Source: Blastocystis hominis (Eukaryota > Sar > Bigyra > Opalinata > Blastocystidae). Taken from it: DNA of 64,000 nt. Below the pieces are notes generated by a model that worked only from the letters and a program-made list of their open reading frames with translations, searched no databases and was not told the origin of the DNA. Positions 43,672 to 54,200 of the stretch are shown here, piece after piece. Made by a program: the position numbers and the translations under genes. The number at the start of each line of letters is the position of its first letter. The first letter of the stretch is position 1. The DNA lies in the NCBI RefSeq assembly GCF_000151665.1, contig NW_013171827.1:1323066-1387065 (forward strand), written 5' to 3'.

Positions 43672-45695
43672 ATGAAATCGTACATATATTTAGTTCTTAG
43701 TATAGTCATAACTTTGTCATACGCGTACTATTGCCAAAAGTCGAACCCTTCTGTTTTGGGATATGATTATCCCTTTGTCATGTCGGATTGGTTCCTCCCT
43801 GTATTCTATTACGAAATTTCAAATAATGTCTTTAGATAATGGGCAATCTGTGTGTTTCGCTGTTCGTAACTGTATTAGATATATCAAAATCGATTTTCAT
43901 CGGAGCGATAAGCGATCAAGAGAAACAACACATCGTGGGTACATTTCAGTACGTTTTTTGCTATACACTCACTCCAGGACGGATGCGATTGGCTTGTTCT
44001 TTTCTATCGCCTATTTACGCGAGCAATTCACTCTGGAAAACTCATTTTCGATCAGCATCTGGATCTATCTCTCCTGTTGTGCCTATCTCCTCGAAGCCCG
44101 TATCAAAACCGTATTTTCTCTCTCTACGCTTTCTCTCCTAGTTCATCACGATGCATCTCTCCCTCATGCGTCGTCTTCGTCTGCTCTGCGGAATCCTGCA
44201 ACACGCTGCGCTTTCCTTCCTCTGGATGCGTCTCAACATGCTCACCTTCATCCACTACTTCCCCAGACACGCCTCGCTGGACTTCCTTCTCTTCTCTTAC
44301 GTATTTCCGCCCTTTCCTCCATCATCTCTAGAGCATCATGTTCTTCTGTCGCAGCCTCTATCTCCTCTTCCAGTACGCCTTGATCCCCCTCCGCGACCAC
44401 AACCTGGTTTCCACGTTTCCACGTTTCTACCGTAGATCAGCGAGCACTCCTTCGCCATCTACGGAATCGCCGGACTTCTCCTTTTCCACGTTTCCTCCGT
44501 CGTCAACTACCTCGTTTCCCCCGTTTCTCCGGTTTCCCCTAGTTCTACATCGCGTTGTCGACCGATTCCCAGTCCCTTCTGGACCTTCTCTTCTGCTACC
44601 CTTCCTTCGAGCTCCTCGTCGCTCTCTCCGTTTCCACGTTTCCACGTTTCCACGATAGGCGATCCACAAGGGCGTCGTGAGTCTGCGCAGCTACTCCCGC
44701 TTCGAATCGCGTCTCGGCCAGCAGTACCGTTCCCCCGCGGTTTCCGACCTGTCACGTGACCCCGACTGCATCATCTGCCGCGACCCGAACGACGCAGCGA
44801 GCTCGCTGGTGATGCCGTGCGGGCACGTGTTCCACGCGGACTGTCTGAAGTCGTGGATCATGCAGAAGCAGAGCTGTCCTACCTGCAATAAGTCCCTTCT
44901 CGACGAAGAACCGCGGGAGACAGTGGCGGTCGAGGACCCCACCGTGACGGCGGCGGCGGCGGCGGTGCGGGAGATCGCGCGGGTGAACGTGGAGACGCAG
45001 CTGCGCGCGCTGGGGTTCGGCGAAGAGGAATTGCCGCGACGCGTGGAGGAACTGATGCAGGAAGCCGACAAGGCGTTCCAGGCGCTGCTGAAGACACCCA
45101 ATGCGGTCAACGGGGTCAACGGATTGAATTGGGTCAACGGAGTCAACGGGGTTCCTGGACTCAATGGATTGAATGGAGTCAATGGAGTCAATGGAGTCAA
45201 TGGAGTCAATGGATTGAACGAATTTAATGGATTAAATGGGTTGAACGGACTCAACGGACTCAACGGACTTAACGGACTCAACGGGGCCGTGGGGGCGCAG
45301 GAGAATGGCGTGGGGACGGGCGGCGCGCAGGGAGCGACGGGGGCGAAGGCGGCGCAGATGTACAGGCAGGACGATTGGGTGTGTAGGGGAGCGGGGAGCG
45401 TGCGATGTAGATGAGCAGCCCGAAGAGGAGGGAGAGCAACGAGGAGAAGAGGAAGAAGAAGTGCAGGAAGAAGAGGAAGAGGAAGAAATCGTGGAGGAAT
45501 CCGTGGAGTGCGAGGACGAACCCATCGAAGAACCAGCCGTGCAAGCCGAGCCCATCGAACCCATCGAAGCGGAGGAAAACAAAGACAACGATAGCGCAGA
45601 GGAGGAGGACGACGACGACGATAGGGAATCGATTCGCGCCAAGCGTCTCCAGTTTTTATCGCGTTCGCAGCCCCCTAACGAAGCATCGTCCCTTT
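43672..45695 (+). CDS. HRD1: HRD1/synoviolin-type ERAD E3 ubiquitin ligase
   Basis: Nine exons (introns 43801-43835, 43949-43977, 44111-44141, 44301-44331, 44407-44435, 44514-44542, 44630-44658 and about 45384-45411) give 594 aa. Several membrane helices (from [16 protein letters not shown] to the [12 protein letters not shown] region) precede a RING-H2 finger, CIICRD ... CGHVFHADC ... CPTC, in the HRD1 arrangement; upstream helices align with HRD1 ([24 protein letters not shown]). After the RING comes a Gly-X-Asn repeat region and a very acidic tail. HRD1 ubiquitinates misfolded ER proteins at the cytosolic face. The frame reaches TCC CTT T at 45695, four bases before TGTTTGTT (45700), with no genomic stop: the stop is TAA made by polyadenylation. 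Introns 5-7 are each 29 nt and made of three GTTTCC units. Confidence 0.92.
45107..45290 (+). repeat. 9-bp minisatellite encoding Gly-X-Asn repeats in HRD1
   Basis: About twenty tandem 9-bp units of the AACGGACTC/AATGGAGTC type give Gly-Val/Leu-Asn triplets, interrupted once or twice (NWV, VPG, NEF). Confidence 0.85.
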
Positions 45696-45699
45696 TTCC

Positions 45700-45707
45700 T
45701 GTTTGTT
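45700..45707 (+). terminator. TGTTTGTT 3'-end motif of HRD1
   Basis: Exact octamer that overrides an otherwise open frame; the next in-frame genomic stop lies at 45755. Confidence 0.7.
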
Positions 45708-45761
45708 TCTATTTCAATTTCAATTCCAACTCCATTCACTCATCCATTCCAATCTGATTCC

Positions 45762-45769
45762 AACAAACA
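45762..45769 (-). terminator. TGTTTGTT 3'-end motif of the type II membrane protein gene
   Basis: Minus-strand octamer about 25 nt after the TAA at 45794; convergent with HRD1, whose octamer is 55 nt away on the other strand. Confidence 0.55.
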
Positions 45770-45793
45770 CACACAAGCTCGTCCACTCATCGC

Positions 45794-47545
45794 TTACGCA
45801 AACTTGAGCAGCAGTTCCGTCTCGGACACAGCAATACCGACCTGGTTGTAGGTGCTCAGCAGCGACTCGTCCGATCGCGAGGTGATGTAGAACGTTCCGA
45901 AGGCTCTGTGCGCATAACCCGCAGGACTGAATCCGGTGATGATCATACCGCGATCGTTGCTGTAGTACATGAATCCGGGGATCAGCTTGCTTCCGCGGCG
46001 CGACTCCGTGTTGGGCTTCCACAGACCGCCGAACTGCACCTGGTTGCCTCCGGCGAAGGACTTCACCGCCACACCGATGGGGCGCGGGTACACGTACATC
46101 GTGTGCAGGTAGGCCTTGCTCTCGCGGTCGCCCACGCACAGCTCCACGATGGCCGTCTTGTAGTTGTCCACCTGGCTCACGCCCACCACGTGCTGCGTGA
46201 CGCGCTGGTAGCGGTTCCACTGCGACACCACGTACGTGGGGCCGTTCAGACGCATGTCACCCGCGTCGTTGAAGGTCACCATCTGCAGCGAGAGCGCGCC
46301 GCCGAGGTTCTGGGTGGCGTACATCACCGCGAAGGTGCGGCGGTTGATGATGGTCATCTTGGTACGCGACTCCTCGATGGCCGAGCCTCCCGTGCTCAGA
46401 CGCACCGTCGACGCGAACATCACGCCGCCCTGCGGACCGTACGTCACGTCCAGGTTCACGCAGTCGATACCGCCCGACGCCAGACGCGTGTAGCACATCA
46501 CCGCGCCGTTCTGGTTCATGTTATCCAGCGAGAAGAAGCCGATCGACGACGTGAAGGTCATGTTGCGGAACTCGCCCACGCGGATCGTGGAGCCCTGGAT
46601 CGACACGTACGCCACGCTGATCGGACCGATGCCTCCGTGCTCCGTGTCGTCCCAGTCCGAGCCCACGGCCGCCACCAGGTAGCCCTGAGGACCGCAGCCA
46701 GCCAGACCGTGGTACTGACGCTGCTTCGCGTACTCCACTTCGTTGGTGCGCTCGAACTTGCCGCTCGTCTGCAGGGTGAACACAGCGGTCACCAGCATGT
46801 GGTTGCGCTCGAAGGTGCAGGCGATCATGTCCTTGCGGTTGCTATCCTTGAGGTCATCGCAGTGCGGATAGGCGTTGTCGCCATCCTCGGCGAAGCGGAA
46901 CGCGTTCGAAGCGTCCGTCTCGAAATCGATGTGGAAGGACATCTGCTTGCCGCCCGAGGTGTCGGTGACCTTCACAGTCACGGGCAGGATTTCTCCGCTG
47001 CCCACCACAGCCAGGGTGTTGTCACCGATCTTGTACAGGGACTCCACGTTACGAGACTTGCCATTCACCTGAGGAAGAGTGAAAGAAGGGTTGTCGATGG
47101 GGATATCATCGTAGCTGATCTCGAAAGCGACCAGCATGCCCTTCGATCCGGTGAAGACAATGTTCTCGTCCCAAGCGCAGACACGGATATCGTCCACGTC
47201 CTGGCCGTAACGAATCTCACTGCGAGTCACATTCTGAGAAATGGTGGTTCCAGCGCCAGTGAACACGTAACCATTCTCATCCAAAGACACGACCATTCCG
47301 TTTCTCACCTCAGGCTTCTGGTTGAAGTAAGGGAAAGAGAACGTGTACAGGGTCTTCTCAAGATTAGCCTACTTATCAGATGCTCAAATCACCTCTACCT
47401 GACGAGCCATGTTCAATCCAATGCAACTGAAAATGAACGCCAGCATGGTCAACAGAATAGCAATATACGCCACAATACGCTTGTAGAGCATTTGGCACTT
47501 CGAAGCGCTTCCAACTCCATAGCTTTCTAAGTCGTTACCCTCCAT
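45794..47545 (-). CDS. Single-pass type II membrane protein with large extracellular beta domain
   Basis: Two exons (intron 47369-47398, 30 nt) give 573 aa. A short cytosolic head (MEGNDLESYGVGSASKC) is followed by one strong transmembrane helix (residues about 28-50, IVAYIAILLTMLAFIFSCIG) and about 510 residues of repeated beta-strand-like sequence with WDD, GG and NG turns, reminiscent of a beta-propeller. Few cysteines. Codon choice is strongly biased to C-ending codons, as in the nearby aminotransferase, which suggests high expression. I do not recognise the family; an abundant surface or secretory-pathway protein is the likely class. The long open frames on the opposite strand (45908-47530) come from this bias and are not genes. 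Confidence 0.85.
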
Positions 47546-47659
47546 TGTAGTAATTTTTGATGAAAGATACAATGGGTATTGTGTTTACCCAAATTCGAGA
47601 CTATTTCTGGAACCTGATCAATTTGTGTTTTCTGTGTTTCTCTCTATTTGGATTGTTCA

Positions 47660-47667
47660 AACAAACA
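47660..47667 (-). terminator. TGTTTGTT 3'-end motif of the GT61-like gene
   Basis: Minus-strand octamer about 55 nt after the TAA at 47721. Confidence 0.5.
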
Positions 47668-47720
47668 CCCAGACATGATCACAGAAGAAATATAACTATA
47701 AAGGGAATGCAAACGGCTTT

Positions 47721-49010
47721 TTAGTCTCTCCGAGAAGGAGGTAACTGGTATTTTACAACTTGGATGTGTGCAGTCGCTAAACGCAAATAGTTGTGAAGCT
47801 GTCCATAGTGAATAAAAAGATGACTGCTTTGATTATACACTGGATAGTATTTTAGCCCAGCCACTTCGGCGAGCGCGTTATAATACCGATTCCGCACATT
47901 TGTGTACGAAATCACTGCGCTATTTGGAGCGAGATAGACCAAATAGCACAGATGATCTCCAAAAACACTCACAAAGATATCCGTGTCCGCAAGCATCGTC
48001 ATCACGGCTTGGTCCACTTCTTTATCCAATCCACTTTCAAAATACCACCAATTCTACGCCACTTATACACATCTTCCATGCACATTACCCCATTCTTCTT
48101 AAAATACTCGCGAATTTCCTCCATTCCAGCAATTTCTACCCCTTTAGGAACCGCAAACAGCACTCTGGACACATGATAACGTCGTTCGGGGAGCATCACG
48201 TTGTAATGCTTGTAAGCAGCGGCTCGAAGCAAGTGCAATTCCTCGGGATGCGCAAACAACCCGCTTTCCCCCGCAAACCCACTCTCACCGACACAGAACA
48301 GCGAGGCAAAGCCGAGAGTCGGTTCCTCGGCAAACCAATCAGCAATAGAATCGCGGGAAAGGATCCGAAACGGGAAGACAGAGGGCGTCATCGACTGAAC
48401 GATCTCGAAAAGCGATCGAACGAATGGCGAGGCCGACGAGAGCGTGAGCTGGGGGATCCAAAGCTGTCGAATCTTGGAGTCATTCGATGTTTTAGTGAAT
48501 GAAACGAAGGGAGAAAGCGGAGCGTGGCGGAGGAGCTGCGGAACGAGGCTCAGCGATCGAATCGCGGTGGAGGCGTCACGGTTGGCGTCGCGGTTGGCGT
48601 CGATCTGGAAGAGAAAGAGACCGGAGGTGTCGATGAATCGGTGGGATGGGAAGGGCTCTTGGTGGAGGTGAAACGTCCAAGGCGAGGAAGGGAAGGCTGC
48701 GGGGATGAGGAGAGAAAGAATAGATTACAGAGGAGGAGAGAGCGGAGAGAGGAACAATCTTGGGAACAGTATAAATGGAGGGAAAGAGACGAGAGAGTGA
48801 CACACACATTGTCCAGACGAAGAATTGTACGCTCTGAAAAGTGGATCTTCTCGATCGAACTCTCCAATTTCGATCTAGCTGTCAAAGAGAGAGATTACAG
48901 AAACAAATCTCTGTGAACAACAGGAGGCTGACGCAAAGGACTAGATAGTCATGTTGATTCGAAATTAAAAACACAAAATATTCCTCTTCCAATCGTTTTT
49001 GATAACTCAT
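47721..49010 (-). CDS. GT61 (DUF563)-type glycosyltransferase
   Basis: Four exons (introns 48020-48057, 48697-48728, 48879-48904) give 397 aa. The start MSYQKRLEEEY and a hydrophobic segment (about residues 22-32, YLVLCVSLLLF) form a type II Golgi signal-anchor. The lumenal part has the family's lead motif (ILRLDNVCVTLSS) and the C-terminal nucleotide-sugar region: ML-ADTDIFVSVFGDHLCYLVYLAPNS, which corresponds to the ADI-VG-HGAGL-N-PG motif, though the usual HGAG is FGDH here, so activity is not certain. GT61 enzymes transfer xylose, GlcNAc or arabinose to glycoproteins or polysaccharides. The third intron could equally be 41 nt (both in frame). Divergent from the aminotransferase; 49011-49610 between them holds no gene I can support. 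Confidence 0.72.
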
Positions 49011-49610
49011 ATACCAAGAATCCCTACTTCTCATTCAATCGCTATCCATACCATCCATCCTTGTAGGGTGTTGGTGATTCAATTTGAAAATGGGGTTTGT
49101 TTACTAGAATCTCCTCGTGTCTCTGTTTTTCGTGAGGAACACTGGGATTCGCGATCTGATTCGTCTGGGAGGCAATTCGCTTGTTTCTATAGTTGGTACG
49201 AAAACAAAGCAAAACGATAGAGAATGGCTAATGAATCCATAGCTGGAGTAGAGGAAAACAACTAACAGTGTCTCAAGTATACACAGGGCCACTCGAACCC
49301 GATACACCAGCATGGCTCAGGAAGACGAGGAAATTATTGCTGAATGTTTCCTAATAATACTGTAAATCATTAGTGTGTGAATCCATTGTCTCCACGCCGA
49401 AAAGACCCGTTTCACTCATCCGAGCAAAAACTCCGTCAAAGCTCTGTTTACCCCTGTTTTCTTCAATATCTAATAACAGAACTGTATATCTGATCTCCGT
49501 TTATTTACATACTACAGATTTTCGGTAATCCCGCGGTAAAACGGGGAAACTAAAACGGAGAACTGTGGAATACAATAGCGAAAGTCATAAAATCCTTGAA
49601 AACTTAACAG

Positions 49611-51080
49611 ATGCTGCGCATTGTAAACAGATTCAGTCTTCCTACTCTGAGATCTTTCTCCTCCCGCATTACTATTGACAACATCAACCAGCACATTCGC
49701 ACTGCTGACTATGCTGTCCGTGGAGAGGTTGTGATTCGCGCTAATGAGATTGACGCCGAGATGAAGAAGGGCAAGAAGTTCCCCTTCGATTCTCTGCTTT
49801 ACTGCAACGTCGGTAATCCTCAGGCTATTTGCCAGAAGCCCATCACCTTCCTGCGTGAGGTGCTGTGCATCACCTCGTGGCCCGAGGTTGCTGAGAAGCA
49901 TCCTGAGATGTTCCACCCCGATGCCATCCAGAGAGCCAAGGAGCTGCTGGCTGCCAACCCTGGTGGTTCGGGTGCCTACTCGCAGACTGCTGGAGTGGGT
50001 AAGGTTCTGGAGGATGTGGCTGCTTACATTACGAAGCGTGACGGTTTCCCCGCTGATCCCAAGAACATTTTCCTGACGAACGGTGCTTCCCAGGGTATTC
50101 AGGACTGCCTGAAACTGCTGATTGACAAGCCTACGGATTGCATTCTGATTCCCATTCCCCAGTACCCTCTGTACTCTGCTTCGATCCACGTGTTCGGAGG
50201 CCAGTACGAGCCCTACTATCTGAACGAGAAGAACGACTGGGCTCTGGACCCCGCTGACATTGAGAAATCGATCAAGAGCGCCCGCGCGAAGGGTCTGACG
50301 GTGAAGGCGATCGCTGCGGTGAACCCGGGCAACCCGACCGGCAAGTGCTTCACTCGCGAGAACATCGAGGACATTTGCAAGATCTGCGCGCGCGAGAACA
50401 TCGTGATCATGGCCGATGAGGTGTACCAGGAGAACATCTACCGCCCTGGCGACAAGTTCATCTCCTTCAAGAAGGTGATGTGCGAGCTGGGTCTGAACTG
50501 CCAGATGATGTCCTTCCACTCGACCTCGAAGGGATACTGGGGTGAGTGCGGACGCCGCGGTGGCTACGTGGAGCTGGTTAACTTCCCCGATGACGTGCGC
50601 GCCGAGCTGTACAAGCTGCTGTCGATCTGCTGCTGCTCGAACGTGGACGGCCAGTACACCATGGACGTGATGATCAACCCGCCCAAGCCCGGTGATGCCT
50701 CCTACGAGCTCTTCCAGAAGGAGAAGAACGGCATTCTGGAGTCGCTGAAGGTGCGCGCGAAGAAGCTGTCGACCGCTCTGAACAAGCTGGACGGCGTGTC
50801 CTGCCTGTCGGTGGACGGTGCTCTCTACACCTACTTCCGCCTCACCATGCCTCCCAAGGCCATCGAGGAGGCCAAGAAGCAGGGAAGAGCCGCCGATGCC
50901 ATGTACTGCATGGATCTCCTCAACGAGGCCGGAGTCGTGTGCGTGCCTGGAAGTGGATTCGGACAGGAGGAGGGAACTTACCATGTCCGCTCCACCATTC
51001 TGCCCCCTGAAAACGAGATCGATCAGGTCGTGGAGAGAATGAACAACTTCCACAAGAAGTGGATGGCTAGATACCAATAA
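49611..51080 (+). CDS. ALT: Alanine aminotransferase with mitochondrial-type presequence
   Basis: Intronless, 489 aa. Residues 1-20 (MLRIVNRFSLPTLRSFSSR) are Arg/Ser-rich and lack acidic residues, a presequence for mitochondria or the mitochondrion-related organelle. The rest is a class I PLP aminotransferase of the ALT type: GNPQAICQKPITFLREVL, NPGNPTGKC, IMADEVYQENIY and the PLP-lysine motif SFHSTSKGYWGECGRRGGY; the length is normal. The enzyme interconverts alanine + 2-oxoglutarate with pyruvate + glutamate; alanine is a common end product in anaerobic protists. Codon bias suggests very high expression. Encoded TAA; TGTTTGTT at 51138. The 556-codon ORF on the opposite strand is a shadow. 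Confidence 0.95.
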   Translation: MLRIVNRFSLPTLRSFSSRITIDNINQHIRTADYAVRGEVVIRANEIDAEMKKGKKFPFDSLLYCNVGNPQAICQKPITFLREVLCITSWPEVAEKHPEMFHPDAIQRAKELLAANPGGSGAYSQTAGVGKVLEDVAAYITKRDGFPADPKNIFLTNGASQGIQDCLKLLIDKPTDCILIPIPQYPLYSASIHVFGGQYEPYYLNEKNDWALDPADIEKSIKSARAKGLTVKAIAAVNPGNPTGKCFTRENIEDICKICARENIVIMADEVYQENIYRPGDKFISFKKVMCELGLNCQMMSFHSTSKGYWGECGRRGGYVELVNFPDDVRAELYKLLSICCCSNVDGQYTMDVMINPPKPGDASYELFQKEKNGILESLKVRAKKLSTALNKLDGVSCLSVDGALYTYFRLTMPPKAIEEAKKQGRAADAMYCMDLLNEAGVVCVPGSGFGQEEGTYHVRSTILPPENEIDQVVERMNNFHKKWMARYQ

Positions 51081-51137
51081 ATAAGAAGAAAAGAAAGACG
51101 GCGATGATGAAAGTTGTTGTTGCAGATTAACGTGGAT

Positions 51138-51145
51138 TGTTTGTT
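51138..51145 (+). terminator. TGTTTGTT 3'-end motif of alanine aminotransferase
   Basis: Exact octamer about 57 nt after the TAA. Confidence 0.55.
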
Positions 51146-51260
51146 GATATACACATACACAAATAGTAGTACACACAATCAATCAAACAAATGAAAGAGA
51201 ATCTGGACGCAAAGGACGATTCTTTCCTCGGGTGTTCTATTCTTTTAGTTATCTTTCGTG

Positions 51261-54200
51261 ATGGAAAGCGTCCCTCAGTCGCCCTATCAAAATACAGAGC
51301 TGGAAGATATGTTGCTGGACGGAATCACCAGCCTGAAGGAATCTGAGAGGACGAACGCAATCCTCGAATTTTCCCGCTGGATAAAGAGCGAGTACATCAA
51401 ATGCAACGGAAAGGATACGGATCACATCAAGGAGCACGTTTTCCGAATTCTTCAAATCTACATTACTGGTAAGACCGAGACTTCAATTTTAGGATTCATT
51501 GAATTGGTGGATATTGTGTTACACTTTCCCGATATTTTCTCAGACCGTTTTCAATTGGTTTGGTCCTCTCTGGACTCTGTTATTTGTGGAATCATCACCG
51601 AAAGCATGATCGAGCCAATCGTTCGAGTTTGTGTTCCTTCTCTCCTCAACTCCAGACATTTAGGCGCTTATTGTTATTCAAACAGTCGAGCATTCCCGAA
51701 ATCCTCGAAAAGACCATCACAATCTGTGACAGTCGCATCAAGGGTTCGATCTCCTCCTACGAAGTGGTCCTCTCTCTGCAACTCTACGCAGTGATGCTGG
51801 ACACTTCCTACACCCAATTTCCCACCCGCAAAATCCTAAAGCTCCCCTCTCGCATCCTCCCCTTCCTCATCAGCACCGATGAGCCCCAATTTTTAAGCGC
51901 CTGCGACGTTCTGCACAGCCTCTTCCAATCTCTCCAGCTCTACCCCAACAACGACCTCATTACCTCGCTCTGCGACAAGTTTATGGACCTCTTCAAGCCG
52001 TTTTTGTCCGAGTTTCTGTCCGACCTCCCTTCCTCCGGCCAATCTTCGCAGTATCTGCGCATCCAGTTGAACGATCCGGACGGTCGCGACTGCGTCGCTC
52101 GCGGCTGCTTCCGCACGCTGAATCTTCTAATCGAGTTCTTCAAGGATTCGATGCGGAAGTACTCGAAACAACTCGTTCGATTGGTCATGTGCTGCATTTC
52201 CTATCGCGAACCCACCGTGCAATCCGACGTTCTATGTTCGTTTTCTCGCTTGTTTCGCTCTCTAGACCTGCTTCTCCTCATCACTCGAATCGACAGCGAG
52301 CAGTTCTCAACGCTGTGGGATCCCCTATTTTTGATGACGTGCAGAATGCCGGTGTTGGTGTCGCATATTTGTCCGAAATGCACGTCGAAATATGCGCTGA
52401 TTCTGTTCGGCGTGTTGGCGCGCAGCTATCCGGTGCAGAGTTTTGGCTTCGTCAATGGCGTGATTCCGCTGATCGAGGAACTCATTCGCGCAGAAACGTG
52501 GAAACCATCGTGGAAACCATCGTGGCTCTTGAGAAATAGCGGGAATTCGTTCGGGTCCTCAGCGCTGCTGTGTCTTCTGATCATGCTTCCTTCGTTTCCG
52601 TCGCTGCTTTCCTTCCTTCATCATCACCTTTCTTCGCTGCTTTCCCTCCCCTTCGATTCCCTCCTCGCCGACCTCCTCTACACCGCCAACTCCCTCCAGA
52701 ACTCCCCCGATTTCTCCGAGCTTCTCCTCGTCAAAACCGCCGAAGGCCTGCGCACGCCGCTCTACCCGCTTTCCCGGGCGTTTCTCTCCGAGACGGTGCG
52801 GAACTACGTTTCCACGCACGCGATCAACCGGGACTGCTGGTGTTCTCTGTGCGTCCAATGGCGTGCGTCGACCGTAGAAACCCGGAGGAACGTTTCGTCT
52901 CGCAAATCCAGATCGCGAACACGCTTCAAGTGCTCCTGGTGTCACCCATCCAAAATTGGGGGATCGCACGGTCGCTGATCCCCTCTCTTCTGCAGTGCGT
53001 GGTGTATCCGTCCTCCGAAATCGCGCTTTTGGCGCTGTGGGTTTTGGAGAAACTGCTGAAATCGGCCGAAAATGTGGATTCTCTCATCGATCCGCGTGTC
53101 ACCGACCGAATCCTGGGCGTTTCATTGCAGTACAGCGATCCCTGCATGCAGTCGGCTGTGGCGCACGTGCTCGCGTATCTCCCGCCGTCGTATCTCATCC
53201 AGGTGGTTCCCTGTTTCCCCTTTTATATAGGAATCGTCGTGGATTCTCTTCCGGAATTTCATCCGTCCGCTGGATCTTTCGGTTCTTTTCCCGCTCTCCC
53301 GGCTTTTCTCGCGTCTCTCCACGGACCGGTTTCCCCCTTTCCACTCTCTCCTCCACTTCCTCGTCGTCGAGGCGCTCTCCTCGCTGCGTCTCGGGCAAAG
53401 CCTCGCCCATCAGCTGCCGTCTCTTCTGATTCTGGCCTTCTGCTTCCAGCACGCGGCCGCGTTGATGCAGCAGGACGTGTCTCTCGTGATCGACACGCTG
53501 CTTTCTCTCACCATCGCCGACAATTCGCCCGGATTTATCGTCCTCATCCACACGCTCACGCAGATCCTCGACGATCTACCCACCGAATTCACGCCCAAAA
53601 TCGACCGGTTTGTCGACCGCGTCATCGATCGTCTCCACGAATTGATGCGTCAGGAGGAGAAAAAGGACTGGACCGAAGACCAAAATAACCGCCGATTTCT
53701 GGAATTCGGCGTGCTGATGCTCTACCTCCAGAAATACCTCGTTTTATTGAGTTTAACAAAAACCTCCCGATTTCCGGAATTGCCGTATCCCAGGATCCAA
53801 GAGAAATACCCGCGGTTATCTCGAATTCTGGTGTCCTTGGCGACGAGTTCGTCTCCGAGGCCTCCCGCGGTTATTCCCTTTTTCTCGCTGGAGCCGCAGT
53901 GTGCGAAGCAGTTGCGGCGTTTCACGGTGATTCATCGCCATTACCTGGACTCCTCCCGCGGGAATCGGATCGAAAGCATCATGGCGTCGTTGGTGCAGTA
54001 TTACCGCGAAAGTGTGACAGTTTCGTTGTGCGGCGTTTCGTGGGAAGAAATGGGTGTGGATTTGAATGGGCCGGGAAGTGTTCCGTTTTGGTGGGAACAC
54101 AAATTGTGTAACGAGTTTTCGTGTTTGGCGGGGGAGAAGCAGCCAATCCAGTTAATCGCGACCCAATTATTGAGTTATTTCGCCTTTTATGACGTTTCAT

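Noticed and set aside
45908-47530. Long plus-strand ORF (540 codons) opposite the type II membrane protein
   Set aside because: Composition is His/Arg/Val-rich with no motifs; it is the antisense of a strongly codon-biased gene with a clear transmembrane helix, a 30-nt intron and a 3' octamer.
49285-49320. tRNA-like B-box (GGGTTCGAGT on the minus strand)
   Set aside because: The flanking bases cannot form a T-stem and there is no A-box or acceptor pairing.
49512-51182. Long minus-strand ORF (556 codons) opposite alanine aminotransferase
   Set aside because: The plus strand encodes a complete, fully conserved aminotransferase; the minus ORF is a codon-bias shadow.
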